Shown: positions 7,944 through 18,210, counted from the stretch's first letter. The stretch: DNA of 64,000 nucleotides from SZAS-103 sp043747745 (GCA_043747745.1 JAYTOP010000054.1:1-64000), one strand, 5' to 3'. Notes: a model not told the origin generated them from the sequence alone. Numbers and translations: made by a program.

Positions 7944-9347
7944 TCAGGATCCGTTCGCTGCAGGTGCCACGCGCCGCCAGCGCATCGCGTAGTACACCGG
8001 CAGGGCGAGGGCAAGCAGCACGGCGCCTAGATAGAGATAATTACTCCTCCACGGCGCCCAACACAGCAGCGCGTTGCCGCATGCCTTCGGGTCCGTCGTG
8101 ATGCCGGCTCCGATGATCGCCCACAGCGCGAACACTGCACCGACGACCGCCGCCGCAGCGAGCCATTTCGTCCCGCGACTGGTCGCGACGCGGCCGTTGC
8201 GCACCAATTTGAGCGCGGCGAGTGCGCAGACGAAATACATCACCAGCGTCGCGCTGGTCGACAGCACGACGAGAAAGTTGAACACCTTGACCATCGACTC
8301 GCCATAGTTCATCAGCACCAGCACGCAGACGATCGCGCTCGACACGCAGAGCGAGAATGTCGGCGTCCGGCGCGCGGACTCCCTCGCGAACGCGCGCGGG
8401 AACAGGCCGTCCTTCGCAAGCTGGAACGGCAATTCGCCGCACAGCAGGATCCAGCCGTTGAGCGCGCCCAGCGCACTGATCGCCGCGAACGCCGCGAGCC
8501 ACTTCGCGACCGCGCTGCTCCAGAAGATCGCGGCCGCATCCGCGAACGGCGCGTTGGACTTCGCGAGCGTCGCGCCGGGAATCAGCGCCATCACGGTCGT
8601 GCACGCGACGATGTACACGATCGCGCAGACCACCGTGCCGATGATGGTCGCGCGCGGGATCGTGCGCTCAGGATCCTTGACCTTGTCGGCGGCGACGGCG
8701 GCCGATTCGAGGCCGCACAGGGTGAACAGAATCAGAGTTGCTGCGGCGGTCATCGCGTCCGCGCGGAACGGCGTCGCCGTCAGGTGCGCGTTGTGCAATT
8801 GCGGATTGCCGTTCGCGGCCAGCCAGAGGCCAAGGCCCATGATCGCAAGCAACGGGATGATCTTGAGCGCGGTGGTGACGACCTGCAGACGGCCCGCCGA
8901 GCGCGCGCCGATGACGTTCACGCCGGTCAGCAGGACTACGAAACCGACCGTGACCAACGCGGACGCGCCATGCACGTCCGCGATCCACGGGAACAGCTTG
9001 CTGAGGTAACTCACGCCGCCCGTCGCGATCGCCGCGTTGCCGACCCACAGCGAGATCCAGTACGTCCAGATCACCACGAACGCGGGCAGCTCACCGAATG
9101 CGAGGCGCGTGTACGCGTATGGTCCGCCGGCCTCGGGGAACGCGCGGCTGAGGCCGGCGAATACCAACGCGAGCACCACCGCGCCTGCGCCGGTGACGAG
9201 CCATGCCCACGTCGCGTTCATGCCGTACGGCGCGAGCGACGCGGGCATCATGAAGATGCCCGAACCGATGATGTTGCCGACCACCAGCGCGACGCACATC
9301 CAGAAACCGAGCTGGCGCGCCGAGCGCAGCGGCGCGGCAGCGTTCAT
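7944..9347 (-). CDS. APC-superfamily amino acid/polyamine antiporter
   Basis: Inner-membrane transporter of 467 residues with about 12 hydrophobic segments. The first helix has the substrate-backbone motif GNIIGSGIFMMPASLAPYG, as in AdiC/CadB-type exchangers, and helix 6 carries LCGLESAAV with the following KDPERTIPRAT loop typical of the APC family. It is the last gene of a minus-strand operon and overlaps the Rieske oxygenase stop by four bases (ATGA), so uptake and oxidation of the same compound are probably coupled. The substrate could be an amino acid, a betaine or an amine; the sequence does not decide. Intact. Confidence 0.9.
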   Translation of the reverse strand: MNAAAPLRSARQLGFWMCVALVVGNIIGSGIFMMPASLAPYGMNATWAWLVTGAGAVVLALVFAGLSRAFPEAGGPYAYTRLAFGELPAFVVIWTYWISLWVGNAAIATGGVSYLSKLFPWIADVHGASALVTVGFVVLLTGVNVIGARSAGRLQVVTTALKIIPLLAIMGLGLWLAANGNPQLHNAHLTATPFRADAMTAAATLILFTLCGLESAAVAADKVKDPERTIPRATIIGTVVCAIVYIVACTTVMALIPGATLAKSNAPFADAAAIFWSSAVAKWLAAFAAISALGALNGWILLCGELPFQLAKDGLFPRAFARESARRTPTFSLCVSSAIVCVLVLMNYGESMVKVFNFLVVLSTSATLVMYFVCALAALKLVRNGRVATSRGTKWLAAAAVVGAVFALWAIIGAGITTDPKACGNALLCWAPWRSNYLYLGAVLLALALPVYYAMRWRRVAPAANGS

Positions 9348-10417
9348 GCCACAGCCCGGCGATAGGCCGCGCGCAACAGGTTCTGGAAATGCCAGACCCC
9401 GGATTCGCGCTTCGGGCTCAGGCGGCCGCCGGTATAGGTACCGGAATCCAGGCCCTTCTGCACGGCCATGCAGATATTGATGTCTTCCTGCTGGATCTCG
9501 TCACTGAAGGCGAGGTCCTTGTCGGCGCGCGCGAGCGCATCGTCGGTCGGCGCATAGTAGTAGTCGAACGCGATGCGGCAGCGCTCCAGGCCGAGCGGGA
9601 TCACCACATTGGTCTGCATGCGCCCGGGCATGATGTTGAGCATCACGTTCGGGTACATGAAATAGTAATACGCATCGCCGTCGCCATAGATGCCGTCGTT
9701 GGCCCGCAGCGGCGAATGCTGCAGCGAATACCAGGGCTTCAGCTCGGTGTTGTACGCGCGGTAGTCGAGCACCTTGCTCAGGCCAGCGTGCACGTGCGGC
9801 AGATGGTAGCCCTCGAGGAAGTTGTCGATGTAGACCTTCCAGTTGCAATCGACCTCGTACACGAAGCGCTTGGCGAATGTCATCGCGCCGATGTCGACGG
9901 GCGCGATGCGCTCGACGATGCCCGCATAAACCTCATCGAATGGCGCGACATCGTCGGCCAGCGCGACGAACACCAGCCCCTGCCATTCGCGCACCTGCAC
10001 GCGCGGCAGCCGGATGTTGGCGATATCGAGATCCTGCGCTTCGGCCATCTCCGGCGCGGTGCGCAACTGTCCATCGAGGCGGTACGTCCAGCCGTGGTAC
10101 TTGCAGTGCAGCGCCTTCGCGCCGCGGCCGTTGCACAGCGCGAGCGGCCCGGCGCGGTGCCGGCAGACGTTGTAGAACGCGTGCAGTTCGCCACTCTCCT
10201 GGCGCACGACGATGACCGGCTTTCCGGCGATCTCGCAGACGACATGGTCGCCGGTGTTCTCGAGGTCGCCGAGGTGCGCGACCAGTTGCCAGCTCGCGGC
10301 GAAGACGTGCCGCTGCTCCGCTTCCAGCCATGCGGGATCGGCATAGAACTGCGCGTGCAGGGCATGCGCGAGCTCCAACGCCTCGGGCGCGAGGCAACTC
10401 GGATCGGCTGCGTTCAT
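9344..10417 (-). CDS. Rieske non-heme iron oxygenase alpha subunit (1)
   Basis: Ring-hydroxylating-type oxygenase of 357 residues, intact. The [2Fe-2S] Rieske ligands are CRH (in FYNVCRHRAGPLALC) and CKYH (HCKYHGWTY). The catalytic domain has the bridging acid and mononuclear-iron facial triad region in DNFLEGYHLPHVHAGL, with the final Asp in QQEDINICMAVQ. This pattern resembles choline/glycine-betaine/carnitine-type monooxygenases, which hydroxylate N-methyl or quaternary amine substrates, more than classical aromatic dioxygenases; that is inference. No reductase gene is nearby. The start chosen is ATG 10417 (MNAADPSC), which follows the decayed peptidase gene closely. It overlaps the downstream permease. 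Confidence 0.9.
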   Translation of the reverse strand: MNAADPSCLAPEALELAHALHAQFYADPAWLEAEQRHVFAASWQLVAHLGDLENTGDHVVCEIAGKPVIVVRQESGELHAFYNVCRHRAGPLALCNGRGAKALHCKYHGWTYRLDGQLRTAPEMAEAQDLDIANIRLPRVQVREWQGLVFVALADDVAPFDEVYAGIVERIAPVDIGAMTFAKRFVYEVDCNWKVYIDNFLEGYHLPHVHAGLSKVLDYRAYNTELKPWYSLQHSPLRANDGIYGDGDAYYYFMYPNVMLNIMPGRMQTNVVIPLGLERCRIAFDYYYAPTDDALARADKDLAFSDEIQQEDINICMAVQKGLDSGTYTGGRLSPKRESGVWHFQNLLRAAYRRAVA

Positions 10418-10428
10418 CGCCGGAAATT

Positions 10429-12449
10429 TCAATGCGCGCCCCCGCTGGCTTGAGGAAGCGATCGTACCAGTCGGTATAGCGTTGCAGGCGGTCGGCCAGG
10501 TAGCTCGGCACGTCAAGGCCGTGGTGCTGGTCGGGATAGATCACGAGCCGGGTCGGCACTTTCAATGATCGCAACGCCTGGTACATCTGCTCGGCGCCTT
10601 CGCAGGGCACATTGAAGTCCTTCTCGGCGCAGAAGAACAGGGTCGGCGTCCTGATACGATCGGCGTGCAGGAACGGCGAACTCAGGCGCAGGTAGGCCTC
10701 GGGATGTTCCCAGGGTTTGCCGAGTTCCAGCTCGTACTCGCGCACATATTCGTCGAGGCCGTACATCGTGAGGAAATTGCCGCTGCCTGCGCCGCTGGTC
10801 GCAGCCTTGAAGCGCGTGTCCTGCACGATGACCTGATCGACGAGGATGCTGCCGTAGCTCCAGCCGTTCACCGCAACCCGCCCCGCATCGGCGACGCCCA
10901 GCGCGACTGCGTGGTCGACCGCGGCGAGCACGTCTTGCGCATCGACATGTCCCCAGTCGGCGTAGATCGCTTTTGCGAAATCGAAGCCGCGCCCGGAACT
11001 GCCGCGCGGATTCGCCGCGACCACCGCGTAACCGTGCGACGCATACCACTGCCAGCGGAACAGGAATTCATGGCTGAACTGTTAGACCGGGCCGCCATGG
11101 AGATCGAGGACCGTGGGATAGGTTTTCCCTGCCTCGTAGCCAACCGGCTTCATCAGGAAACCGTCGATCTGCGTCCCGTCGTTGCTCTTGAAGCCGATGT
11201 CTTCCGCCGGCTGGAACTGCACTTCGTCGAGCAGCTTGTCGTTCTGCCGCGACAGCGGGCGTAGCCCGTGGTCCAGTGCGAACAGTTCCGGCGGATGGGT
11301 GTCGTCGCCGGTCAGCACGGCGATCCTGCCGCCGCTGACATCGAAGTCGACATCGAAGCGCGAGCCGCTGGTCAGGTGCTCGACCTTGCCGTTGTCGAGT
11401 TCGATGCGACTGAGAAACGTGTTGCGGCTTTCCTCGATCAGCGCGTAAACGGATTTCCCGTCCGCCGACCACTTCGGCTTGGTGAAACAGCGGTCGATCG
11501 GCGCGGGAATCCTCTCCTTGCCGCTGACGACATCAACCACCGGGAGTTGCCACGGCGCATAGTAGATCCAGTGGTCCTCACCGCTGCGCAGGTAGGCGAC
11601 CTGATGGCTGTCCGGGCTCCATGACGGCCGCGATTCCCAGTACGGATCGAGGTCGCTGCCCTGGAATGTCGTGAGCTGGCATTCCGTCGCTCCCGCATGC
11701 GGTTCGACGAGGTACAGATCGGAATTGAGGTGGCGATCCGGGTCGACGCCGCGCTTGGTCGCGTACACGATGTTGCGACCGTCCGGCGCCCATTCGTCGT
11801 GGTCGCCGGGCGTCAGCAGCGTCGCGCGGCGCGCGTCGATGTCGAACGCGTACGGGTGCGAGCGCTGGTGGGTGAGATAGCCGGTCGTATCGTTCTTGAA
11901 TTGATAGCGATCGATCACGATGGGCTTCGCGGTTTTCCTTTCTTCCTTCTTGCCGTCGACCGGAGCAACGATTGCGTCCCCTGGATCGTCGCTCGCGATC
12001 AGTGCGAGCTGCCGCGAATCCGGTGCCCATGTGAAATCGCTGACGCCACCCTTGAGTTCGCTGAGCTTGCGCGCTTCGCCGCCGTCGCGCGGCATGAGCC
12101 AGACCTGGGTCGTCTCGTCGTCGCTGTCGCGGTCGGACAGGAAAACGAGCCAGCGTCCATCCGGACTCCATTGGGGCAATGTGTTGCTGGATGTCTTGCT
12201 GAAGGTCAACTGCTCGCGACGCTTGCCGTCGAAACTGACCCGCCACAGGTCGCTGATCGCCTTGTCAGCGTCCATGTTGTGATGTCCGACCGCATACGCC
12301 AGCCACTGACCATCCGGCGACAGGCTGGGTGCACTGACATCCTGCAGGCGATGCAGGTCGTCCGCATTGAACGGATGCTTTGCCGTCGCAACGGCGCCAT
12401 CGGCGAGCAGCAAGGACATCGCGATAGCGATCGCTTTCGTCATCGTCAT
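10429..12449 (-). pseudogene. S9 family prolyl oligopeptidase-like peptidase, interrupted
   Basis: Secreted or periplasmic serine peptidase of the S9 (dipeptidyl/acylaminoacyl peptidase) family. It has a signal peptide (MTMTKAIAIAMSLLLADGAVATA), a WD40-like beta-propeller with repeats such as PSLSPDGQWLAYA and PQWSPDGRWLVF, then an alpha/beta-hydrolase domain with nucleophile GWSYGS, Asp in AEKDFNVP and His in DQHHGL. A single in-frame TAA at 11082-11084 cuts it directly after DLHGGPV; the frame resumes at once with QFSHEF, so the catalytic domain is separated from the propeller. At the 3' end the frame also runs past a nearby out-of-frame TGA (10429-10431), which one extra G in the G5 run at 10439-10443 would restore. 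Its ATG lies next to the upstream gene's TGA. Confidence 0.85.
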
Positions 12450-12454
12450 TCCGA

Positions 12455-14777
12455 TCATTCCTTGCTTGTGAAGATGGCGCGCGCCGACTTCAGGTAGTCG
12501 AGCGTGGATTGCCTTTCCTGCGCGTTGTTGTAGTCGGTGCGCGCGCTCGCATCGGCGATCACGCGATCGATCCTCTCCACGAAATACGCCGCATCCGCAG
12601 GCGGCCGCGGAGCTGCGCCATGCACGGTGACGTACACCGGACTCGTGCTCGCATACGGATAAATGTCCAGCATGCGCGGATCGGACTGCTCGTTCCACGC
12701 CCGCAGCACCAGCCAGCCGCTCGCACCGACATCGAAGCTGCCGCTGACATCGGCATGCGTGCGCGCGCCTTCGAGCGTGTGGCTCGCGACGACCTTTCCG
12801 TTGTAGACGAGCTCGAAATGATCGAACGGCACGAGCGAGCGCAACGCGGCGTGGTAGTCGACCTTCTGCGCACCGGCGAGCGCGATGGCGTCGCCGGGAT
12901 GCCTGCCTGCGACGTCGAGCGCGAGCAGCGGACCGTTGCTGACGAAGGTACGGCGGTTCTTCAAGCCATCATGCAGTTTCGCTGGCGTCGCCTCGCCCGA
13001 GGTCTCGATGAAGACGCGATTCATGCCGACCGGCCCGCGCAGGGACGCATGGTTCGTCATCGCGTCGGTGCCGGCGCCAGCGGGAATGCGGAAACCAGGA
13101 TTCAGCAGGCGATACCAGACATCGGCGGTCGAGCGATGGTCGGAGAAGCCCATCACCTCTTAGTAATCGACCTCGCCATGCGCGACGTCGGCGGGCAACG
13201 CGTTGGTCAGCCTCGCGTCCTTCTGCGGATCGACCGGTTCGTCGAACGGATGCACATGCCCGACCAGCCCGTGTTGCGCGTGAGCGAGGTCGGCGACCAC
13301 GCCGTTGTGCCGATACTGGCTTGCGATCGCAGTGAGCCTGTACCCAGTGAAATCCGGCGTCAGGAAATGATCGTCGAGATCGAGCAGGCCGAGGTGCCCC
13401 CAGTAGCTGCTGTGGAATTCCTGGCCCTGCATGATGAGCACGCCATCCTTGTGCACCGGCGGCGACTTCAAGCCGGCGATATCGGGGATGCGTTCTTCCT
13501 TGTTGACGACGAGGCTGTAGACCGCGTCGAGGTGTTCCGCGCGCGCCTGTGCGATGAGTCTGTCGGTGTCGTTGCGCTAGTGGCCGCCGTAGTTCATGTG
13601 CACGTGCAGGTCGGCGCTGGTCCAGTGGCCGTATTGTTCCGGCAGGTGCAGCGGCGTGAGCGCGATGTCGGCAACGGTGCCGGTCGGCTTGACCTCGACG
13701 TCCTGCGCGGAGGTTGCGTAATCCATGCCATGCGTCGCGCTGAGCTTGACCGCGCCGACCGGGACATCGAGCGTGCATTCGTCCGCGCAATGGAAATAAT
13801 GCGTCTCGAATGCCTGGCGCTTGCGATCGAAGCCGTCGTCGGCCTGCATCCATGCGTTGTCCGGTGCGTAGGCGCGGCCATCGGCGGCGAGTACGGTCAG
13901 GCGCGCAGGGATGAGTTGTCCATGCTCATCGTGCACGGCGATGCGCAATGCGGCAGTCGGATTCCGGTAATGCCTTTGCGTCGCGACGATCCGCGTCCTC
14001 GCGCCGCCGAGCACGGTCTGCACCCACAGCGAGGTGTTGCCGCCCTCGTTGCTGATGTAGGCGACGATGCTCGCATCGGGTGAGAACCGTTGCTGGGTGC
14101 GGTCGAACTCGCCGAAGGTCAGCGGCAACGGCGCCGCGCCGTCCAGCGTGGTCATCCACAACTGCTGCCACTGGCGGCTGTGGTAGCTGCTGAACAGGAT
14201 GCGGCGTCCGTCCGGCGTCCACGGCGGATTGATCGCGTGGTCGAACGGCGAGTAGTAGTAGCGGTTGATCACGCTCTTGCGTTCGCCGACCAGGCGTCGC
14301 GGCACCGCGATGCGGTCTGTCGACGGTCGACACGAACGCGACCTGGCGACCTTCAGGCGAGTAGCGCGGCTCGAGGTTGACGCATTGGTTCGCGGTCAAC
14401 GCAGATTCCTTGCCGATCTTCAGGTTGAGTTGCCACAGTTCGATCGCATCGTTCTGGTAGCGCGTGAACACGATGTGGCGACCATCGCCGGACCAGTCCG
14501 GCTGGTAGTCGTAGCCGTTCGCATGGGTGAGTTCGCGCGCTTCGCCGCTGCCGATGGCCTGCCGCCACAACGAACCGCCCATGCTGTACACGAGCTCCTT
14601 GCCATCGGGCGAAAACGCCAGCGCCGACGGCCCGGTCGTGAGCTGCAGCAGGTACATCTCGCGATAGTAGTAATTGTGCGGCAACTGGATTTGCGCGAGC
14701 ACGGTTTCGCGCGCGGCGTGTGCCGTCGTCGCGCACGACACCACAATGCAAGCGATCAGGATCTGTCGAAGACGCAT
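12455..14777 (-). pseudogene. TolB-propeller/CehA-type metallohydrolase, multiply interrupted
   Basis: Remains of a secreted amidohydrolase of about 770 codons. Its signal peptide is MRLRQILIACIVVSCATTAHA; a beta-propeller follows (ALAFSPDGKELVYSMGG, HAINPPWTPDGRRILF). The C-terminal PHP/CehA-McbA-like metal-binding domain starts at SADLHVHMNYGGH and contains HVHPFDEP and GFSDHRST. Three lesions break it: a one-base frameshift at about 14310-14325 (propeller), a TAG at 13577-13579 directly after MNYGGH, and a TAA at 13160-13162 after HGEVDY. The frame is otherwise clean between lesions, so decay is recent or some lesions are sequence errors. It sat upstream of the S9 peptidase in the same operon (ATGA overlap). 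Confidence 0.85.
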
Positions 14778-14820
14778 CGCGGTTCCTTGTTGATTCAACC
14801 GTCGCAACCTTGATCGTGCG

Positions 14821-14990
14821 TCATTGCGCCAGTACTTCAATCAACGCTGCTTCCAGCAGGACGATCGCTTCGTCCACTTGTTCGGCCGTCAGCATCAGCG
14901 GCGGCATGAAGCGCACGGTACTCGCTCCGCACGGCAGCAGCAGCAAACCCTGGTGAAACGCGCGCGTGATCAGCGCATCGCCCATTGCCG
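14821..14990 (-). pseudogene. Class III aminotransferase, C-terminal stump
   Basis: About 55 codons ending in TGA at 14821-14823. They read GDALITRAFHQGLLLLPCG, then STVRFMPPLMLTAEQVDEA, then a C-terminal helix ending in LIEVLAQ. This is the characteristic end of PLP-dependent class III (4-aminobutyrate/acetylornithine-type) aminotransferases. The PLP-lysine domain is entirely missing. Homology stops near 14985, where the sequence becomes the 3' part of a divergent peptidase gene. It lies directly upstream of the broken metallohydrolase gene on the same strand and would have been the first gene of that operon. Confidence 0.75.
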
Positions 14991-15388
14991 CAACTCGCGC
15001 GCGCGACGGTGAATTGCCGGCTGCTGCCCGACGAGGATCCGGCCCATGTCGATGCGGTGCTGAAGGACGCGGTGGCCGATCCCGACATCGACATTGCGCG
15101 CGTGGCCGAACCGAACCTCAGCCCGGCGACGCCGGTGGACCCGGCGTTGTTCGCGCGCGTCGCCGAGGTCGCGCACGGCGTCTGGGGCCGATCCCGGTCT
15201 CGCCGTACATGGCGGCGGGCGCGAGCGACAGCGTGTTCCTGCGCGCGCAGGGAATGCCCGTGTACGTGTTCAACCGCATCGCCTACGACGTCGACGACGA
15301 CCGCTCGCACGGGCAGGACGAACGCATTCCGGTCGCGTCGTTCTACCAGTCGCTGGAGTTCGACTACCGCCTGCTGAAAGCGCTCTAG
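14985..15388 (+). pseudogene. M20 family peptidase, C-terminal stump with frameshift
   Basis: Last ~135 codons of an M20 (ArgE/DapE/CPG2-type) metallopeptidase. The first part reads ARATVNCRLLPDEDPAHVDA. After a loss of one base in the G-run at 15184-15187 it continues in another frame as GPIPVSPYMAAGASDSVFLR, VFNRIAYDVDDDRSHGQDER and SFYQSLEFDYRLLKAL, then TAG. The lid/dimerisation and distal metal-binding segments are recognisable, while the N-terminal catalytic half is gone. The break is at the same place as that of the aminotransferase stump on the opposite strand, so one rearrangement removed both 5' ends. Confidence 0.77.
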
Positions 15389-15410
15389 CGCTTTCGCGTT
15401 CCGCGCCTGA

Positions 15411-15439
15411 AAAAAACGGCCCCGAAGGGCCGATTTTTT
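15411..15439. terminator. Bidirectional terminator
   Basis: AAAAAA, stem CGGCCC (15417-15422), loop CGAA, stem GGGCCG (15427-15432), then A and TTTTTT. It lies between the convergent M20 stump and the TonB receptor gene and can serve both strands. Confidence 0.85.
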
Positions 15440-15463
15440 GTTGCGTGCCGATCGGGCAACCGA

Positions 15464-18112
15464 TCAGAACTCCTGCGAGAAGGTGACGCCGAAACTGCGC
15501 GGCTGGCTGTACACGGTGTAGATATCCGGTGCGAGGCCACTCACCTGGTCAGGATTGCCGCAAACCTTTTCCGCGCACTGGAGGAAGCGCGTCAACGGCG
15601 CTCGCTTGTTGAATGCGTTCTTCAGGAAGAAGTCGACCGACCAGCCATTCTTCTTGAAACCGGCCGCAAAGTCGGTGGTTCCGTAGCCGGCCAGATCGCC
15701 TTGGATCGTCGCAGGCGCGTGCGTTTGTGGCCCGCCCACCGGATCGAACCCGGACACGCGCAGATCCGATGTGCGACGCCCCACGCCGACAAACGAACCT
15801 TGCACATAGGCTTCGTAATCGCCGGCATCGAAGGTGTAGCGCGCAGTGAGATTGCCCTTCACTTTGGGTGTCACCGGCAGTCGCGTCCCCGCCAGAGCCT
15901 GCGGCCCAGGCACGGTACCTCCGTCGTTGTCGTCATCGCTTGTGTCTGGGATGATGGTTCCGGGCGGACATATCGTAACCGGCGTCCCGTTCGCTGCTGT
16001 AAATCCGCAATAGTTCGCGGTTAGTTTGGCGTCGTAGTAGGAAAAACCGCCGGATAGATGCAGGTTATAGGTCGCGGCCCAATTCAGACTGGTCTCGAAG
16101 CCGTTGATCCGCGCTTGGCCTGCATTGCGGATTTCGGTCAAGCCGTTGGCACCGAGCACCGCGAACTGGAAGTCCTTCCAGTCTTCGCGGAAGACCGCAC
16201 CATTCCACGACAGCCGATGATCGAACCATGTCGTTTTCCAGCCGAACTCGTAGTTGGTCAGGAAATCGGACAAATACGGTGGCAAGGTGCCGCGACGATT
16301 GATACCACCGGGGCGGAAGCCTTCGGACCAAGTGCCATAGATCATGGCATCGGGAGTGATCTGGTAGTTCAGATTGACTTTGCCGATCGAGCCATGCTCC
16401 TTGACAGTCTTGTTGAATACCGTACAGGGCGCGCCATGGAACTTGGTCCAAGCCGCAGGATCTGCACCAAATTGTGCAACACAGGCGGCTTCGCCATAGG
16501 GTGGCACCGGCGCGTCATGATCGGAATCATGAAATGCGGATAACGGGAAATATCCCTGGCTGAATCCGAAGTAGCCCTTCAAGCTGTTATCCACCCGGAA
16601 GTAGCGTCCGCCCACGGTCGCGGTGAGCTTGTCGGTGAGGTCGTACGACAATTCACCGAACAGCGCATTGTCGTTGTCCTTGCGGACCTGTTTGGTCAGC
16701 CACAGCGAGCCCGGCCAGCCGGTGTTCGAGAGGCCCGGGGAGAAGCCGTCGATGACGTAGTCCTGCATGATGTCGTGCGACTGCGACTGTGCAAACACAC
16801 CGCCGATGAAGCGCAGGCGGTCCTCTTTTGGCGAGGAGATGCGCAGTTCGTGGCTGACCTTGTGATAGCCGTCCCTGCCCTGGATGTGTTGCGACGGATT
16901 GATGACCGCGCCGCTGTTGTCGAAAATGTATGCGCCGTATCCGGCCAGCGTGTCGTACCAGAACGAATAGTCGCTGTAGTCGGACGCCACATCGACGTGG
17001 CGATTGAGATCGGCGAAAGCATAGGTGACGTCGAAATTGCCGATCTTGCCCTCGACCGTCAGCGCCGCCTGGACCCAGCGATCGTTGGATGTGTCCGCGT
17101 ACGCGTGGCTCAGCGACTGCGTACCAAACCGGCTGTCGGAAGCGAAGCTGCCATTCTGGTTTTCGTACTGGCCCATCACGGCCGGGGTGATCGTCCAGTT
17201 GTCGTTGATGTCGATCTTCAGTGCCGCGCGCGCGCCGGCGATGTCGACGTCATTGTAGTTTTTCTTCGCATTGTGCGTGCACACGCTCGTCGGGCTGCCC
17301 ACACAACCCGGGCCGTTGTCGACGGTGATCCCGGAGGTCGGGAAGGTGCGCGAGCTGGCGACGTTGTCAATCCAGCCGGCGTCGTGCTCTTTCCAGCCGA
17401 CCAGTCGGATCGCGGTGTGATCGTTGATCGGCTGGTTGAGGAACCCTTCGGCGACGTAGCCGTTGCCGCCACCGCTGAGCGTATTGGCTTCGAGGCTGTA
17501 ACCCGCAGCGAACTTGCTGGGGTCCGGCTTGTTGGTGATGATGCGAAGCGTGCCTGCTTGCGAGCTGGAGCCGTACAACGTGCCCTGCGGGCCGGACAAG
17601 GCCTCGACGCGCGCGACGTCGTACACATGGATATCCAGCGCACCATCGATCGTGGTGATGGGCTCTTCGTCGAGGTAGATGCCGACGCTCGGCAGTGGAC
17701 CGGAATGGTTGCCGTCGCCGCCGCTCGACACGCCGCGCATGTAGACCTGTCCGAAGCCCGGCGCGACGCTGGAATAGGAGACGCTGGGCAACATCTTGGC
17801 GTAGTCGTCGAAACTCTTGATGTTCAGTTCGGTCAGTTTCTTGGTGTCGAGCACCTGGATGCTGATCGGGACCTTCTGCAGGTTTTCCTTGCGCTTCTGC
17901 GCGGTGACCGTGATCGTATCCAGCGTGGCCGTCTTGTCCTTCGTCGGTGCCTTGCTGCCGGCTTGCGCCATCGCGTCCTTCGCAGGATCCTGGGTGTCAG
18001 TTTGCGCGAACGCGGCCGAACTGATCGCGAAATAGATCGCAACGGCGAGCGGCAATCTGGCGATGGCCGACGCGTTGCCGCGTCCCGATGTCCCTGTCTT
18101 CGACTTTTGCAT
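15464..18112 (-). CDS. TonB-dependent outer-membrane receptor
   Basis: Intact 882-residue outer-membrane active transporter. A signal peptide (LAVAIYFAISSAAFAQ) is preceded by a positively charged N-terminus. The TonB box region is LDTITVTAQKRKENLQKVP and the plug domain contains GVYLDE-type (VGIYLDEEPI) and VARVEALSGPQGTLYGSSS motifs. A long beta-barrel ends with aromatic Phe (SFGVTFSQEF). There is no STN signalling domain, so it is not a FecA-type regulator. Many IroN/FyuA-like receptors of this sort in Xanthomonadales and Sphingomonadales carry peptides or glycans rather than iron (family knowledge). The pairing with a TPR-sulfotransferase gene just upstream and peptidase genes nearby suggests a peptide or amino-compound substrate. 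Confidence 0.95.
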   Translation of the reverse strand: MQKSKTGTSGRGNASAIARLPLAVAIYFAISSAAFAQTDTQDPAKDAMAQAGSKAPTKDKTATLDTITVTAQKRKENLQKVPISIQVLDTKKLTELNIKSFDDYAKMLPSVSYSSVAPGFGQVYMRGVSSGGDGNHSGPLPSVGIYLDEEPITTIDGALDIHVYDVARVEALSGPQGTLYGSSSQAGTLRIITNKPDPSKFAAGYSLEANTLSGGGNGYVAEGFLNQPINDHTAIRLVGWKEHDAGWIDNVASSRTFPTSGITVDNGPGCVGSPTSVCTHNAKKNYNDVDIAGARAALKIDINDNWTITPAVMGQYENQNGSFASDSRFGTQSLSHAYADTSNDRWVQAALTVEGKIGNFDVTYAFADLNRHVDVASDYSDYSFWYDTLAGYGAYIFDNSGAVINPSQHIQGRDGYHKVSHELRISSPKEDRLRFIGGVFAQSQSHDIMQDYVIDGFSPGLSNTGWPGSLWLTKQVRKDNDNALFGELSYDLTDKLTATVGGRYFRVDNSLKGYFGFSQGYFPLSAFHDSDHDAPVPPYGEAACVAQFGADPAAWTKFHGAPCTVFNKTVKEHGSIGKVNLNYQITPDAMIYGTWSEGFRPGGINRRGTLPPYLSDFLTNYEFGWKTTWFDHRLSWNGAVFREDWKDFQFAVLGANGLTEIRNAGQARINGFETSLNWAATYNLHLSGGFSYYDAKLTANYCGFTAANGTPVTICPPGTIIPDTSDDDNDGGTVPGPQALAGTRLPVTPKVKGNLTARYTFDAGDYEAYVQGSFVGVGRRTSDLRVSGFDPVGGPQTHAPATIQGDLAGYGTTDFAAGFKKNGWSVDFFLKNAFNKRAPLTRFLQCAEKVCGNPDQVSGLAPDIYTVYSQPRSFGVTFSQEF

Positions 18113-18210
18113 TTCGGTATCTCCCCTATTCGTGGATCAGCAATTCGGAATTCGCTCGGTTGGACGTCCCAATACCCCTTCCCCGATCTTGAAGGGACGC
18201 ATCGCCACTT

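Noticed and set aside
9933..10428. Continuation of the S9 peptidase frame into the Rieske gene
   Set aside because: The family's natural end is near KPAGA. Beyond it the translation is shadow sequence overlapping the Rieske gene, so the reading frame's openness there is not coding.
15464..18112. Siderophore (iron) receptor
   Set aside because: No Fur-type site, siderophore genes or iron-linked partners are near; peptidase and sulfotransferase neighbours argue for another substrate, which I leave open.
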